DNA of 64,000 nucleotides from Zhongshania aliphaticivorans (GCF_902705875.1 NZ_CACSIK010000001.1:2785166-2849165); one strand, 5' to 3'; positions 53,051 to 62,875 are shown, numbered from the stretch's first letter. The notes: generated by a model not told the origin, from the sequence alone. A program made the numbers and translations.

Positions 53051-54823
53051 TTATTTTTCTTCTAACTTACGCAAACGGATATTTAACTCACCCAATTGCT
53101 TAACATCCACCTGCCCCGGCGCATCGGTCATAACACAGGCCGCACTTTGCGTTTTAGGGAATGCGATAACATCTCGAATTGATTTGGCATCAGTCATCAA
53201 CATGACCAAACGATCCAAACCAAAGGCCAAACCGCCGTGCGGAGGCGCACCGTATTTTAAGGCATCAAGCAGGAAGCCAAACTTCTCTTCTGCTTCGTCT
53301 GGGCCAATACCTAACACACGAAACACCGCTTGCTGCATCTCGCTGCGGTGAATACGAACCGAACCACCACCTAACTCGGTGCCATTGAGCACCATATCGT
53401 AGGCAATCGACAATGCTTCACCGGGAGCTTTTTCGAGTTCTTCGGGTGTACACGCTGGCGCGGTAAATGGATGGTGCAATGACGTCCAATTACCATTGCC
53501 GTCTTGCTCAAACATTGGGAAATCGACGACCCATAAAGGCGCCCATTCACAGGTATATAAATTGAGATCTTCACCCAATTTACAACGCAATGCGCCAAGC
53601 GCTTCATTAACCACTTTTGTGGTGTCGGCACCAAAGAAGATCAAATCGCCATTTTCTGCATTAAGACGTGTCAGTATTGCTTCACGCACAGGCTCCGGCA
53701 AAAATTTAACAATGGGTGACTGCAAACCATTCTCTAGGTCCGCTTTATCATTAACCTTGATATACGCCAGCCCTTTAGCACCATAAATGCTGACAAATTT
53801 TGTATATTCATCAATTTTCTTACGAGTCAGTGCTTCATTTCCGCCTGGCACCTTTAAAGCGGCAACACGGCCATCAGCACTTTTTGCTGGGCCAGAGAAG
53901 ACTTTAAACTCAACCTCTTGCATCAGGTCGCCAACATCCACCATTTCCAGCGGAATTCGCATATCCGGCTTATCGCTACCAAATCGCGACATTGCCTCTG
54001 CATATTGCATGGTCGGGAAACGGCCAAGGTCAATATCCATGACTTCTTTAAACAAATCGCTAATCATACCCTCAGTGACAGCCATAATCTGCTTGTCATC
54101 CATGAAGGAAGTTTCAATATCGATTTGAGTAAATTCTGGTTGACGATCAGCGCGCAAATCTTCATCACGAAAACATTTGGCAATCTGATAATAACGATCA
54201 AAACCTGACACCATCAACAGTTGCTTAAACAGCTGAGGTGATTGCGGTAAAGCGAAAAATTTACCGGCATGGGTACGGCTAGGAACCAAATAATCACGCG
54301 CACCTTCAGGCGTAGCGCGGGTTAAAATGGGGGTTTCAATATCAAGAAAATCTTGGCTGTCTAGATAACGACGCAGTACCGAAGTAATTTTGGCACGCAA
54401 ACGTAATTTATCCGATATTTGCGGGCGACGGAGGTCTAAATAGCGGTACCGCAAGCGCACATCTTCACCAACATTGGTGTGATCATCAAGTTGAAATGGC
54501 GGTGTTTCAGATTCGTTCAAAATCTCCAACTCTTTGCCGAGCACTTCGATTTCGCCGGTTTTCATATTGGCGTTTACCGTAGCACCTGAACGGGCACGAA
54601 CCCGACCACGAATGCACAACACGTATTCACCACGAACTCGGTCCGCGGTGCGAAAGTGTTCTTCTGTATCTGGGTCAAATACGACCTGAACAATGCCTTC
54701 CCGATCACGCATATCAAGGAAAATCACACCGCCATGATCACGGCGTCGGTCAACCCAACCACACAACGTGACCTCTTGATCTATCTGTTCGCTACTTAAG
54801 CTGCCGCAATAATGACTGCGCAT
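53051..54823 (-). CDS. aspS: Aspartyl-tRNA synthetase
   Basis: 590 residues from the ATG at 54823 ([10 protein letters not shown], the conserved start; GGGAA lies 9 nt upstream). Anticodon OB domain ([26 protein letters not shown]), then class II core: [45 protein letters not shown] (motif 2) and [12 protein letters not shown] (motif 3), with the bacterial GAD insertion between. Longer upstream in-frame starts lack a site. Whether it also charges tRNA-Asn depends on gatCAB elsewhere. Confidence 0.97.
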   Translation of the reverse strand: MRSHYCGSLSSEQIDQEVTLCGWVDRRRDHGGVIFLDMRDREGIVQVVFDPDTEEHFRTADRVRGEYVLCIRGRVRARSGATVNANMKTGEIEVLGKELEILNESETPPFQLDDHTNVGEDVRLRYRYLDLRRPQISDKLRLRAKITSVLRRYLDSQDFLDIETPILTRATPEGARDYLVPSRTHAGKFFALPQSPQLFKQLLMVSGFDRYYQIAKCFRDEDLRADRQPEFTQIDIETSFMDDKQIMAVTEGMISDLFKEVMDIDLGRFPTMQYAEAMSRFGSDKPDMRIPLEMVDVGDLMQEVEFKVFSGPAKSADGRVAALKVPGGNEALTRKKIDEYTKFVSIYGAKGLAYIKVNDKADLENGLQSPIVKFLPEPVREAILTRLNAENGDLIFFGADTTKVVNEALGALRCKLGEDLNLYTCEWAPLWVVDFPMFEQDGNGNWTSLHHPFTAPACTPEELEKAPGEALSIAYDMVLNGTELGGGSVRIHRSEMQQAVFRVLGIGPDEAEEKFGFLLDALKYGAPPHGGLAFGLDRLVMLMTDAKSIRDVIAFPKTQSAACVMTDAPGQVDVKQLGELNIRLRKLEEK

Positions 54824-54938
54824 GTGATCTATTCCCGCCATATCAAATGTATTCTGAGTAACATAATTGGCGCATCGCATGCTGCGCCAGGTTCTCGGTG
54901 TTGCAAACAACTGATGTCAGTGCTCGCCAATTAAAGCG

Positions 54939-55187
54939 CTAGGCATCCGACGCAGAGGAAGATCCTCCGGCAGAGCCTTCACCTGCTAGATTTTTCTTTT
55001 TGCCACTGCCTTTAAAATCCGTTTCGTACCACCCACCACCTTTTAAGCGAAAACCAGCAGCAGATATTTTCTTAACAAGCTCAGCTGCCCCACATTTAGG
55101 GCATTCCGTTAATACAGGATCGCTCATTTTCTGCAAGGCCTCATGCTCATATTGACACGATTGGCACTCATATTCATAAATAGGCAT
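54939..55187 (-). CDS. FmdB-family zinc-ribbon protein
   Basis: 82 residues from the ATG at 55187 (GGGAG upstream). MPIYEYECQSCQYEHEALQKMSDP and ECPKCGA give the CxxC...CxxC ribbon; the tail is Gly/Ser-rich. Function of the family is unknown. The gene is commonly found just upstream of aspS, as here. Confidence 0.9.
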   Translation of the reverse strand: MPIYEYECQSCQYEHEALQKMSDPVLTECPKCGAAELVKKISAAGFRLKGGGWYETDFKGSGKKKNLAGEGSAGGSSSASDA

Positions 55188-55334
55188 AGGAAAACTCCCA
55201 AAACTCAAGCTGCACAAAAGAAGTCTTATCGAACCAAGCGGCGCAAAAGGAGCGGGATTATAACGCAAAGCGGGGGCGGCAATAAATGCAGCTGCTAATT
55301 TGTGGGAAAATAATCTATGAAAAATGGGGAGAAT

Positions 55335-55365
55335 CAGCCCCAAGCGTAAAAAATTGCTGGGGCTG
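55335..55365 (-). terminator. Hairpin with T-run inside its loop, after the HU-like gene
   Basis: CAGCCCCA (55335-55342) and TGGGGCTG (55358-55365) pair; the loop holds the A/T run that reads TTTTTT on the minus strand. It is just downstream of the HU-like stop at 55380, but the T-run position is unlike a standard terminator. Confidence 0.4.
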
Positions 55366-55379
55366 TAGACATTCAGACC

Positions 55380-55784
55380 TTATAGAGCAAAGTCTTTTAA
55401 CTTCTTCAGTGGACGCACCTTAACGGCAACACTCGCTGGTTTAGCCTTAAACATCGTTTCTTCGCCAGTAAAGGGGTTAATGCCTTTACGCGCCTTAGTC
55501 GCTGGTTTCTTAACTGTCGTGATTTTCATCAATCCAGGTATTGTAAACTCACCCAGTGAACGTTTTTTAACACTGCGCTCAATGAGTAATTCCAGCTCTT
55601 CAAGCACTTCACCAACTTGCTTGCGAGTTAAATTGGTATGTTCAGCTATCTCAGTCAGAATTTGCGTCTTTGTCATTTTCTCAGAGATAGCCGTTGTTTT
55701 GCGCTTAGGTGCAGCAGCAACCTTCGCTTTAGCTGGAGCCTTTTTCGCGGCAGCTTTTTTGGGAGCAGCTTTTTTTATCGCCAT
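55380..55784 (-). CDS. HU-family DNA-binding protein with lysine/alanine-rich N-terminal tail
   Basis: About 134 residues from the ATG at 55784 (AGGAT upstream). The first 35 residues are an H1-like KKAAPKKAAAKKAPAKAK tail. The rest is HU/IHF fold: KMTKTQILTEIAEHTNLTRKQVGEVLEEL, GEFTIPGLMKITTVKKPA, and RKGINPFTGEE with the DNA-intercalating Pro. The tail should bind DNA without sequence preference and may compact the nucleoid. The upstream intergenic region (to 56039) holds its promoter, with no other gene. Confidence 0.88.
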   Translation of the reverse strand: MAIKKAAPKKAAAKKAPAKAKVAAAPKRKTTAISEKMTKTQILTEIAEHTNLTRKQVGEVLEELELLIERSVKKRSLGEFTIPGLMKITTVKKPATKARKGINPFTGEETMFKAKPASVAVKVRPLKKLKDFAL

Positions 55785-56039
55785 TAGATTATCCTGTATC
55801 ACTCGTTAAATTTATTAGCTTACATTGGTTTAAAGCACCAACCAGCAAGTACCGCATGCTAATTACGAACCTGTGCCTGCGTCTATCTATAGTAGATTGT
55901 GCTATCCAATACAAGATGAAAGCCATATTTTGATTCAAAACACTGTAAAAAAGGCCTATTTTGTATAATTACAATGCTTTTTCTGACTATTTTTAACCCC
56001 TCGATTCACTGGTACACGCAGTACTTGGCATAACCGTTC

Positions 56040-56474
56040 CTAATCAGCCTCGACGAGCAAGGGTAAGCCATTAGCCGTATAAGCCGATCTTAACTCGGAC
56101 AAATGCGACGCTAAAATACTGGGCTCATAGGGTTTAGCTGGCAACACGCCCCAAACTGGTTTTGGCCATGCAACGTCGCTAGCAAAGCGAGCGAGATGAT
56201 GAATATGTAACTGGGGCACCATATTCCCGAGCGCGGCCACATTCAATTTTTCAGCATTAAAAACCGCTCTCAAAACATCGCAGCTTAGATTCGATTCTTT
56301 AAGGTATAACTGCTGATCAGCGGGCTCTAGGTCGCATATTTCCCGAATATCATGACGACGTGGTACCAAAATCAACCACGGATACTGGTTGTCATTCATC
56401 AACAACACTTTACACAGGGGTAAATCACCCACCAAAACGCAATCTCTTGCCAAAGCCTCATGTAATTTGAACAT
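56040..56474 (-). CDS. HIT-family nucleotide hydrolase/transferase
   Basis: About 144 residues from the ATG at 56474 (GGAGGAGTG directly upstream). The histidine triad is HIHHLAR near residue 98, in QLHIHH, with NDNQYPWLILVPRRHDIREI in the N-terminal half. HIT proteins act on dinucleoside polyphosphates or nucleotide phosphoramidates. Divergent from proS; the 80-bp gap must hold both promoters. Confidence 0.88.
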   Translation of the reverse strand: MFKLHEALARDCVLVGDLPLCKVLLMNDNQYPWLILVPRRHDIREICDLEPADQQLYLKESNLSCDVLRAVFNAEKLNVAALGNMVPQLHIHHLARFASDVAWPKPVWGVLPAKPYEPSILASHLSELRSAYTANGLPLLVEAD

Positions 56475-56554
56475 CACTCCTCCTATGGCCTGTACCGCGA
56501 TAGCGATCAATCGTAAAATGCACCCACATTGATAAACAAGGCCTAAATAACACC

Positions 56555-58279
56555 ATGCGCGCAAGCCAATTCCTTATTGCCACTCAAAAAGAAACCCCAG
56601 CCGACGCTGAGGTCATTAGTCATCAACTTATGCTTAGAGCAGGCATGATACGCAAGCTTGCCACCGGCCTCTACACCTGGCTTCCGATGGGCCTGCGAGT
56701 ATTACGCAAAGTTGAGAATATAGTTCGCGAAGAAATGAATCGCAGTGGCGCCATGGAAGTCATGATGCCCATTGTCCAACCCGCAGAATTATGGGAAGAA
56801 TCCGGCCGCTGGGAACAATACGGCGCAGAACTATTACGCATTGGTGATCGCCATGGACGTGCTTTTTGTCTCGGCCCCACTCACGAAGAGGTTATTACTG
56901 ACCTAATTCGCAATGAAATCAAAAGCTACAAACAGTTACCTGCCAATTTTTATCAAATTCAAACCAAATTCCGCGATGAGATTCGACCTCGCTTTGGTGT
57001 CATGCGCTCTCGCGAGTTCATCATGAAAGACGCCTATTCCTTTCACAATGATCAGGCGTCCTTACAAACAACCTATGACGTCATGCATGCAGCCTATACT
57101 CGTATCTTTACAAGACTCGGTTTAGACTTCCGCCCAGTCATCGCTGACACTGGGTCTATCGGCGGCAGTGCCTCACATGAATTTCATGTATTAGCCTCTT
57201 CCGGAGAAGACGATATCGCCTTCTCCGACACTTCTGACTATGCCGCAAATGTTGAAATGGCAGAAGCGCTAGCGCCTGCAGGCAAACGACCTGCCGCCAC
57301 AAAAACCATCGAATCAATCGCCACCCCCGACGCCCATACCATCGATGAGGTCAGCGCCTTTCTGAAAGTACCCACCTCAGAAATACTCAAAACGCTCATT
57401 GTATACAGTGATGCCGACGAAGAGTGCAATAAACAGCTTATTGCACTCATTCTTCGTGGTGACCACAATTTAAATGAAATAAAAGCTGAAAAAATAGCTG
57501 GCGTCGCCTGCCCCCTTACTTTTGCCAGTGAAGAAGACATCCAAGCCACACTGAACTGTAAACCAGGTTCTATTGGCCCCGTGGGAGTAAACATACGCAT
57601 TATTGCCGATCGTAGCGCTGCACATTGCGCAGACTTTGTGTGTGGGGCAAACAAAGACGGTTTCCACCTTAGCGGTGCTAATTGGGATAGAGATGCCAGC
57701 TACACCGAAACTGCTGATCTACGTGACGTTGTTGAAGGTGATCCCAGCCCAGATGGCCAGGGCAGCTTACTAATTAAGCGCGGTATTGAAGTGGGACACA
57801 TATTCCAGCTAGGCACAAAATACTCAGAAGCCTTGAAGGCCACAGTCCTCAATGAAAATGGCAAAGATCAGACGATGACTATGGGCTGTTACGGCATTGG
57901 TATTACCCGCGTAGTGGCCTCTGCAATTGAACAGAACCATGACGACAAAGGCATTATCTGGCCAGTTAGCATTGCGCCGTTTGAAATTGCCATTGTGCCA
58001 CTGAACTTACAGAAATCTGAGCGCGTTCGCGAACATGCAGAACAACTCTATGCCACGCTAAGCGGGTTGGGTTATGACGTGTTATTAGATGACCGCAATG
58101 AACGCCCAGGGGTAAAATTTGCAGACATGGAACTGACGGGGATTCCTCACCGTATTGTTATTGGTGATCGCGGTCTTGATAACGGCATGCTGGAATATAA
58201 AAACCGCCTCGAAAGTGATAACCAAGATGTTGCCATTGACGGTATTGTTGATTTTATTCAACAACAACTCCCCCGATAA
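56555..58279 (+). CDS. proS: Prolyl-tRNA synthetase (bacterial type, with editing domain)
   Basis: 574 residues. Class II core: [73 protein letters not shown] (motif 2), [18 protein letters not shown] (motif 3). An INS editing domain lies at about 225-405 ([16 protein letters not shown]). Anticodon-binding domain at the C-terminus. Its stop abuts the next gene's ATG. Confidence 0.97.
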   Translation: MRASQFLIATQKETPADAEVISHQLMLRAGMIRKLATGLYTWLPMGLRVLRKVENIVREEMNRSGAMEVMMPIVQPAELWEESGRWEQYGAELLRIGDRHGRAFCLGPTHEEVITDLIRNEIKSYKQLPANFYQIQTKFRDEIRPRFGVMRSREFIMKDAYSFHNDQASLQTTYDVMHAAYTRIFTRLGLDFRPVIADTGSIGGSASHEFHVLASSGEDDIAFSDTSDYAANVEMAEALAPAGKRPAATKTIESIATPDAHTIDEVSAFLKVPTSEILKTLIVYSDADEECNKQLIALILRGDHNLNEIKAEKIAGVACPLTFASEEDIQATLNCKPGSIGPVGVNIRIIADRSAAHCADFVCGANKDGFHLSGANWDRDASYTETADLRDVVEGDPSPDGQGSLLIKRGIEVGHIFQLGTKYSEALKATVLNENGKDQTMTMGCYGIGITRVVASAIEQNHDDKGIIWPVSIAPFEIAIVPLNLQKSERVREHAEQLYATLSGLGYDVLLDDRNERPGVKFADMELTGIPHRIVIGDRGLDNGMLEYKNRLESDNQDVAIDGIVDFIQQQLPR

Positions 58280-58939
58280 ATGACGGCAGATAACGGCAGA
58301 CAAACTAGCCTTGCAAAATATACTGCAAGGTTAGTGTTTCTTGTCCTGCTGGCAACGTCACCAGCAAGCGCCATAGATTTAAATAACCAGCCAGCAGTAG
58401 CGCTCACAAAATCTGCCAAAGATCAGCAAGAGCGTGATGAATTACGTATTTATCTTAAGCAAGCTATCGCTAACGCCAGTAGTTTCAAAGACCGTTTCGA
58501 TGCAGAAGTCTGGTTATTCGACATGTCTGGAAGAATGAGCAGGTTTATCAAGGACCCACAAGAACGACTTATATTTCTTCGTAGCGTCCATCGCGAGGCA
58601 AGCGCCGCCAATTTAAGCCCAGAGTTAGTATTGGCGCTGATTGAAGTTGAAAGCTATTTTGACCGTTTTGCCGTATCCCATGCTGGCGCACAGGGCTTAA
58701 TGCAAATAATGCCATTTTGGAAAAAAGAAATCGGCCGCCCAAACGACAATCTCACCCATGCAGACACCAACTTGCGTTACGGCTGCCAAATCCTACAGTT
58801 CTATATTCAAAAAGAAAAAGGCAACCTTCACCGTGCGTTGGCTAGATACAATGGCAGCCTTGGAAAAAACTGGTACCCAGATCGCGTCTTTGATCGCTGG
58901 CGTCGACATTGGTACAACGGCGAATTAACACCTCAGTAA
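58280..58939 (+). CDS. Soluble lytic transglycosylase-like protein
   Basis: 219 residues. A signal peptide (VFLVLLATSPASA) is followed by an SLT domain: ELVLALIEVESYFDRFAVSHAGAQGLMQIMPFW, where the first Glu (EVES) is the catalytic acid, then NLRYGCQILQFYIQ and ALARYNGSLG. It should cleave peptidoglycan to 1,6-anhydro muropeptides in the periplasm. ATG begins directly after the proS TAA without a Shine-Dalgarno, so coupled translation is likely. Confidence 0.85.
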   Translation: MTADNGRQTSLAKYTARLVFLVLLATSPASAIDLNNQPAVALTKSAKDQQERDELRIYLKQAIANASSFKDRFDAEVWLFDMSGRMSRFIKDPQERLIFLRSVHREASAANLSPELVLALIEVESYFDRFAVSHAGAQGLMQIMPFWKKEIGRPNDNLTHADTNLRYGCQILQFYIQKEKGNLHRALARYNGSLGKNWYPDRVFDRWRRHWYNGELTPQ

Positions 58940-58954
58940 TGTCGCCTAGAAAGC

Positions 58955-59446
58955 CTAGTGCGAGGGTTTATCATCACGCTTAGGGGGTGAACCCGGTTTC
59001 TGGGGCTTAGGCGGTTTCTTCTGCATTCGCCCCAGTTCTCGCAATGCAAACTTAACGCGTTGCTCTGGCGGCAGCCTAGCTAATATCGTTGCCAATACCT
59101 CATGGCTCACTGCTTTTAAGTGATCATCCGCCTGTCGGATGGCGGCAAAGCCATTACTAATATCGCCTTCGGTAATTTGCTCCTGCTTTAAAAGCACACC
59201 CATTTCTCTCTTTGCTTTTCTAAGCTCCCGATATGCTTTTGCCATATCGCCTCGATGTAACTCCAAAACTTGGCGCATAGGCTCGGCCAACTCATTGGGC
59301 TCATCTTTTAACAACTGCTTGGTCATACCATGCATTGCTTGGCGCTCCTCGCCCATCAAGCGATGACCAATATATGACCCCACTAAAACCCCATTCAACA
59401 CCAAAGAAACAAACAGTGCGATGAGAAGACTTCTACGAGCGCTCAT
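58955..59446 (-). CDS. Membrane-anchored periplasmic metal-sensor/Spy-like helical protein
   Basis: 163 residues. One N-terminal TM anchor (LLIALFVSLVLNGVLVGSYIG). The rest is periplasmic, all helical with LELHRGDMAKAYRELRKAKREMG, QADDHLKAVSHEVLATILARLPPEQRVKFALREL and a Pro/Lys tail. This resembles Metal_resist (CnrX/CpxP/Spy) proteins. It is the third gene of the sigma/anti-sigma unit; stop-start overlaps (59443-59446) link it to the anti-sigma gene. In CnrYXH systems the X protein senses metals and holds the anti-sigma factor. Confidence 0.68.
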   Translation of the reverse strand: MSARRSLLIALFVSLVLNGVLVGSYIGHRLMGEERQAMHGMTKQLLKDEPNELAEPMRQVLELHRGDMAKAYRELRKAKREMGVLLKQEQITEGDISNGFAAIRQADDHLKAVSHEVLATILARLPPEQRVKFALRELGRMQKKPPKPQKPGSPPKRDDKPSH

Positions 59447-59877
59447 AAATCAGTACCTGCAATCCAATTACTTACTTCATAACTTGCGGTGGCATCAAAA
59501 CTATAAATATCAGACTCAGAATAATCTGCAAAATACCCCCCAGCACCCAATACCACACCCAGTAACGCCGACGCCATGGCGGTTGCAAAACTCAAGCGCC
59601 ACACTGGCATAAACGCTTCTTTTACCACTTGCCGACGTGGTACCGCTATTGTCGACAGACGCGCCCGAAAGGCATCACTTGGCTCCAAAGTCGGAAATTC
59701 ATCGCGATACAAAGCAGATAACTTACGCTCTTCAGCTTGTGTTTCCGCCCACAGCGATGAACAGGAGTCCACCGTCAAAAACACGGGCAACAACCATCTA
59801 AATACAGCAGGCCACTGCGCCGAATTTCCGCCATAACGCGCCACTAAGACAGAGAAGGTCTTGTTCAACACTGTCAT
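59443..59877 (-). CDS. Single-TM putative anti-sigma factor
   Basis: 144 residues. A soluble N-terminal part is followed by one TM around residues 93-112 (LSFATAMASALLGVVLGAGGYF) and a short periplasmic tail. No zinc ZAS motif is visible. The call rests on gene order: it overlaps the ECF sigma stop (59874-59877) and precedes a metal-sensor-like gene, the usual anti-sigma slot. Confidence 0.6.
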   Translation of the reverse strand: MTVLNKTFSVLVARYGGNSAQWPAVFRWLLPVFLTVDSCSSLWAETQAEERKLSALYRDEFPTLEPSDAFRARLSTIAVPRRQVVKEAFMPVWRLSFATAMASALLGVVLGAGGYFADYSESDIYSFDATASYEVSNWIAGTDL

Positions 59878-60410
59878 TTCACACCTCCCAATTTTACTCG
59901 AAGCTGCTTCTTTGCGCGGCTTAATAATGACTCTACGGCCTTAGCTGATAGGTCCATGATCACGGCTATATCTTTTACCGAAACATCTTGATAAAAACGG
60001 AAGGCCATTACCGCGCGCTGATTCTCAGGAAGATCACCCAAAGCCTCACGCACCTCAGAGTCCGCTTCCCGCAAAGGGCATTCTGGCTCCGCAGCACTGT
60101 CAACAATAAACTCGACTAAGCCATCATCATGTACATGACGCTGCTGAAAGCGCTGACTGTGATTAAGTGCTAGGTTGTTCGCCACACGATATAACCACGT
60201 TGTTAGTTTGGCATCATCCTGCCACTTAGGCGCCTGAATCCAGAGCCGCTCAAAAACTTCTTGGCAAATATCTTCTGCATCGACACGTGAAAGAATAATC
60301 CGATATACAAGGTTTAAAACCATTTTACTATGACGATCCAGCAGCGTTGAAAACGCCTGCTGGTCGCCATCTGCTACTCGCCGCATTAATTCGACATCAG
60401 ATATTTGCAC
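59874..60410 (-). CDS. ECF-type RNA polymerase sigma factor
   Basis: 178 residues. Region 2 (AFSTLLDRHSKMVLNLVYRII, DAEDICQEVFERLW and LTTWLYRVANNLALNH) and region 4 (LPENQRAVMAFRFYQDVSVKDIAVIMDLSAKAVESLLSRAKKQLR) are complete. The linker between them is acidic and Cys-containing. It lies 37 nt after the EF-hand gene, in the same direction, and leads the overlapping anti-sigma and sensor genes. It probably controls its own operon in response to an envelope signal. Confidence 0.92.
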   Translation of the reverse strand: MQISDVELMRRVADGDQQAFSTLLDRHSKMVLNLVYRIILSRVDAEDICQEVFERLWIQAPKWQDDAKLTTWLYRVANNLALNHSQRFQQRHVHDDGLVEFIVDSAAEPECPLREADSEVREALGDLPENQRAVMAFRFYQDVSVKDIAVIMDLSAKAVESLLSRAKKQLRVKLGGVK

Positions 60411-60447
60411 GCTGAATCCTATTAATTTGGCAGTAGCAGAGTTTCAA

Positions 60448-60909
60448 CTAGGCACCATCGCCACCTTTACGGCGCTCACCACCTAGATCACGCATCGCTT
60501 TAAACATCTCACGACGATCTATGGTTCCATCATCATTTCGGTCTACACGTTCAGCCATCTTGGCTGCACTTGCAGCAAACTCTTCTTGAGAAATTACGCC
60601 ATCACCGTTGGTATCTTCACGGTCAAAGTGATCCTTTTCCCGATCTGCTTTCTTAGCTTCTTTTTTGGCTTCTTTCTCTGCTTTCATTTGCGCCTTAAAC
60701 TCAACTAGCTCTTCGCGAGTTAAATTACCGTCACTATTTAAATCCATCTTAGTAAACATAGTTTGGCGATGTTGAGCCAGTTCCTCAGTTGTCACTGAAC
60801 CATCGTTATTAAGATCAAAATTAGGACGCTTCTTTTCGCCTTCACCGGCAATCGCCGACATAGCAGCTAGAGAAACCAAAACGCCAAGTATTTTTTGTGC
60901 AGTATTCAT
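60448..60909 (-). CDS. Periplasmic EF-hand calcium-binding protein with four loops
   Basis: About 153 residues from the ATG at 60909 (GGGAG upstream; a TTG at 60924 is in frame). A signal peptide (VLVSLAAMSAIAGEG) is followed by four canonical 12-residue EF loops: DLNNDGSVTTEE (32-43), DLNSDGNLTREE (56-67), DTNGDGVISQEE (99-110) and DRNDDGTIDRRE (123-134). All have acidic positions 1, 3, 5 and 12. A Lys/Glu-rich helix separates the two pairs. It should bind Ca2+ in the periplasm. It lies directly upstream of the ECF sigma gene and may be a partner or target of it. Confidence 0.92.
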   Translation of the reverse strand: MNTAQKILGVLVSLAAMSAIAGEGEKKRPNFDLNNDGSVTTEELAQHRQTMFTKMDLNSDGNLTREELVEFKAQMKAEKEAKKEAKKADREKDHFDREDTNGDGVISQEEFAASAAKMAERVDRNDDGTIDRREMFKAMRDLGGERRKGGDGA

Positions 60910-61040
60910 AATAGATACTCCCAAGCATCATTAATCAGAAATGTCTTCATTGTTACGGCCGTTAATGATTAAACACCGCTAACTAAAAAATCCTTCGCGG
61001 GAGGGGAAAATAAATATGAATTTACACAATAGTCTCGCCC

Positions 61041-61712
61041 CTATTCGGCACTAAACTCATAATGCCAGGCCCCATTATTTAGATAACAACGGTTTCTTGG
61101 GCCGTTAATATCAGGCGCTTCATCGCTATAACCTGCATCACCATCGTACAACATACACACTTTATCGTTATGCGATGAGATTATAGGCTCAAAGAATGGC
61201 ACCTTGCGCGTTGCATAAAAACGCTGTGCGTCTAGGTGTGCTGAGCAAGCGGCTAATTCAGTTAAGGTCACAACCGTTGGTGGCATGAGCGCTAGCTCAC
61301 CACGGTGATGCAAATCCAGAAAATACCTAGGCTTAGCCCAACAAAAATCATCCATTTCCTCACCATCGACCACGACCGGCTCATTCCCGCCTTCAACAAG
61401 GAAAAACCAAGTAGCAAAGCGACGCCCCATGGCTGGTGGCGTTGTCCAGTGAGATAACAATGTGAAGTTTTCTTTTACTAGGCTTAACCCAGCCTCTTCC
61501 TGAGTCTCCCTTACCGCAGCTACCTGAGCAGCCTGTTGCTCTGACTCCGTGCCCAAATAATCCTCAGCATCAATAGTACCGCCTGGAAACACCCAATGTC
61601 CTCCGCCAACCTTAAGCTGGGCATGGCGACGTAACAATAAAGTTTCCAAACCTTCCTTATGATTTCTGACAATAACCGCTGTCGCCGCGGCTCTTATAAC
61701 ATCGTTAGTCAT
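61041..61712 (-). CDS. Nudix-family hydrolase
   Basis: 223 residues. An N-terminal strand (AATAVIVRNHKEGLETLLLRR) leads to the Nudix box: GG at WVFPGGTIDAEDYLG, then RETQEEAGLSL, fitting Gx(5)Ex(7)REUxEExGU with a stretched first part. MGRRFATWFFLVEGG and the following MPPTVVTLTELA resemble the NUDT7/NUDT19-type acyl-CoA/nucleotide pyrophosphatases. The substrate is undefined. CoA-type substrates would fit the local metabolism. Confidence 0.85.
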   Translation of the reverse strand: MTNDVIRAAATAVIVRNHKEGLETLLLRRHAQLKVGGGHWVFPGGTIDAEDYLGTESEQQAAQVAAVRETQEEAGLSLVKENFTLLSHWTTPPAMGRRFATWFFLVEGGNEPVVVDGEEMDDFCWAKPRYFLDLHHRGELALMPPTVVTLTELAACSAHLDAQRFYATRKVPFFEPIISSHNDKVCMLYDGDAGYSDEAPDINGPRNRCYLNNGAWHYEFSAE

Positions 61713-61739
61713 TATTAAATTTAGCTCCTAATCCCTATG

Positions 61740-61778
61740 CCCCTAAACCCCTAAACCCCTAAACCCCTAAACCCTAAC
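61740..61778. repeat. Telomere-like octamer tandem repeat (CCCCTAAA)
   Basis: Four perfect CCCCTAAA units (61740-61771) followed by a partial CCCTAAC unit. The right end overlaps the stop codon of the membrane redoxin gene (61774-61776), and the left end is 27 nt before the Nudix start. Repeat slippage could alter the distance between the two genes. Looks like a short simple repeat, not an integrated telomere. Confidence 0.8.
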
Positions 61779-62616
61779 CGTGACTCAAAACCTCAAGGAG
61801 AGCCTCAGGTTTTGGTCTAATTCGGAAATTATCTGTTAAATCTACATATATAATGCAACCAAGTTCATCTGTCATAATGACAGTTGGCAGAGTGGTGTCA
61901 TGGCCATACCCTCGAATCCCCAACGGTACACCGTAACGGTGAACAATACCTAAACGCTGGGCCGCTTGATTATCTTGATCCTCAAAAAATTGCATGGGCG
62001 CAGGCATACGTGATTTCTGTTTTATACTTTTAACTCTGCTCTGTGGACTAATTAATACCATCTCCACACCATAGGCCTTAAAAGTATCAAATTCCTTTGC
62101 CAAACTATCCAACTGAGCCTGGCACATTGGGCACCAATTCCCCCTGAAAAATATCCACAACACCTTTTTTCCTATAAAACTTGATGAAACGACTGGCTCG
62201 CCAGCAAGTGAGGTTAGGGTGAAATCAGGTAGCTTCGCCCCTTTATGCAGCAAGATATTGTCGCTACGGTCTAGATAGGTGTACCAAAATACATATACCA
62301 GCACACCACCCAAGCCAAAAAACAAGGTGTAAAACGTGGGCAAAGGACGCATTTCAATAACGGCTAAAACGGCTCCCAGCAGTGCAGAAACAACAGGAAA
62401 GGCGATAAAGCGCACGATTCGAGTATAAGGCAGCGCGTACACCACACTCATAAAAAGCACTAAAGGTCCCACTGCCACCAATGCTCCCAGCCAAGAATAA
62501 CTAAATGCCGCATCACCCAATAGGTAAGCAATACTTTGAATGGAAACACCAATACACAGTAGTAGATAAGGTATCGCATACCAGCGCTTAAGGCGCGAAA
62601 TAAGCCCTTTAATCAT
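61774..62616 (-). CDS. Membrane-anchored thioredoxin-fold (AhpC/TSA-type) protein
   Basis: 280 residues. Three to four TM segments (about 13-110) precede a thioredoxin fold: LPDFTLTSLAGEPV, WIFFRGNWCPMCQAQLDSL with CxxC at Cys162/Cys165, and VVLISPQSRVKS-like strand. LPTVIMTDELGCIIYVDL includes the cis-Pro region. The active site is CPMC, unlike the CGPC of thioredoxins. It may be a periplasmic or cytosolic-facing thiol oxidoreductase. The stop lies inside the octamer repeat. Confidence 0.82.
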   Translation of the reverse strand: MIKGLISRLKRWYAIPYLLLCIGVSIQSIAYLLGDAAFSYSWLGALVAVGPLVLFMSVVYALPYTRIVRFIAFPVVSALLGAVLAVIEMRPLPTFYTLFFGLGGVLVYVFWYTYLDRSDNILLHKGAKLPDFTLTSLAGEPVVSSSFIGKKVLWIFFRGNWCPMCQAQLDSLAKEFDTFKAYGVEMVLISPQSRVKSIKQKSRMPAPMQFFEDQDNQAAQRLGIVHRYGVPLGIRGYGHDTTLPTVIMTDELGCIIYVDLTDNFRIRPKPEALLEVLSHG

Positions 62617-62875
62617 GAACCATCGTCTCTTATGTTTACCGAATTCTAGACCTATGGCTATGAAATCAGCTTATTGTGATGTAGCTTGAGCTCAGATAAA
62701 AACACTAATGAATTGGCCGAGATGTGTAAATCACACTCAAAAACGGCAATAGCCAAGAAAAACATTAGGACATAGACTAAAGTCATATTCAACAAGTCAA
62801 CTTTAGCTATAGTGGTATAAACAAGCCAACTACCCTAAAGATAACAATATGTTACAAAAACAAGGCACGTAAAAA
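62617..62875. other. Divergent intergenic region before the wax synthase gene
   Basis: About 260 bp of AT-rich sequence with no reading frame. It should hold promoters for the leftward redoxin gene and the rightward wax ester synthase gene. AAGG lies 10 nt before the latter's ATG. No palindrome long enough to call was seen. Confidence 0.4.

Noticed and set aside
61740..61778. Integrated telomere or CRISPR-like array
   Set aside because: Only four 8-bp units without spacers; it is a simple tandem repeat.
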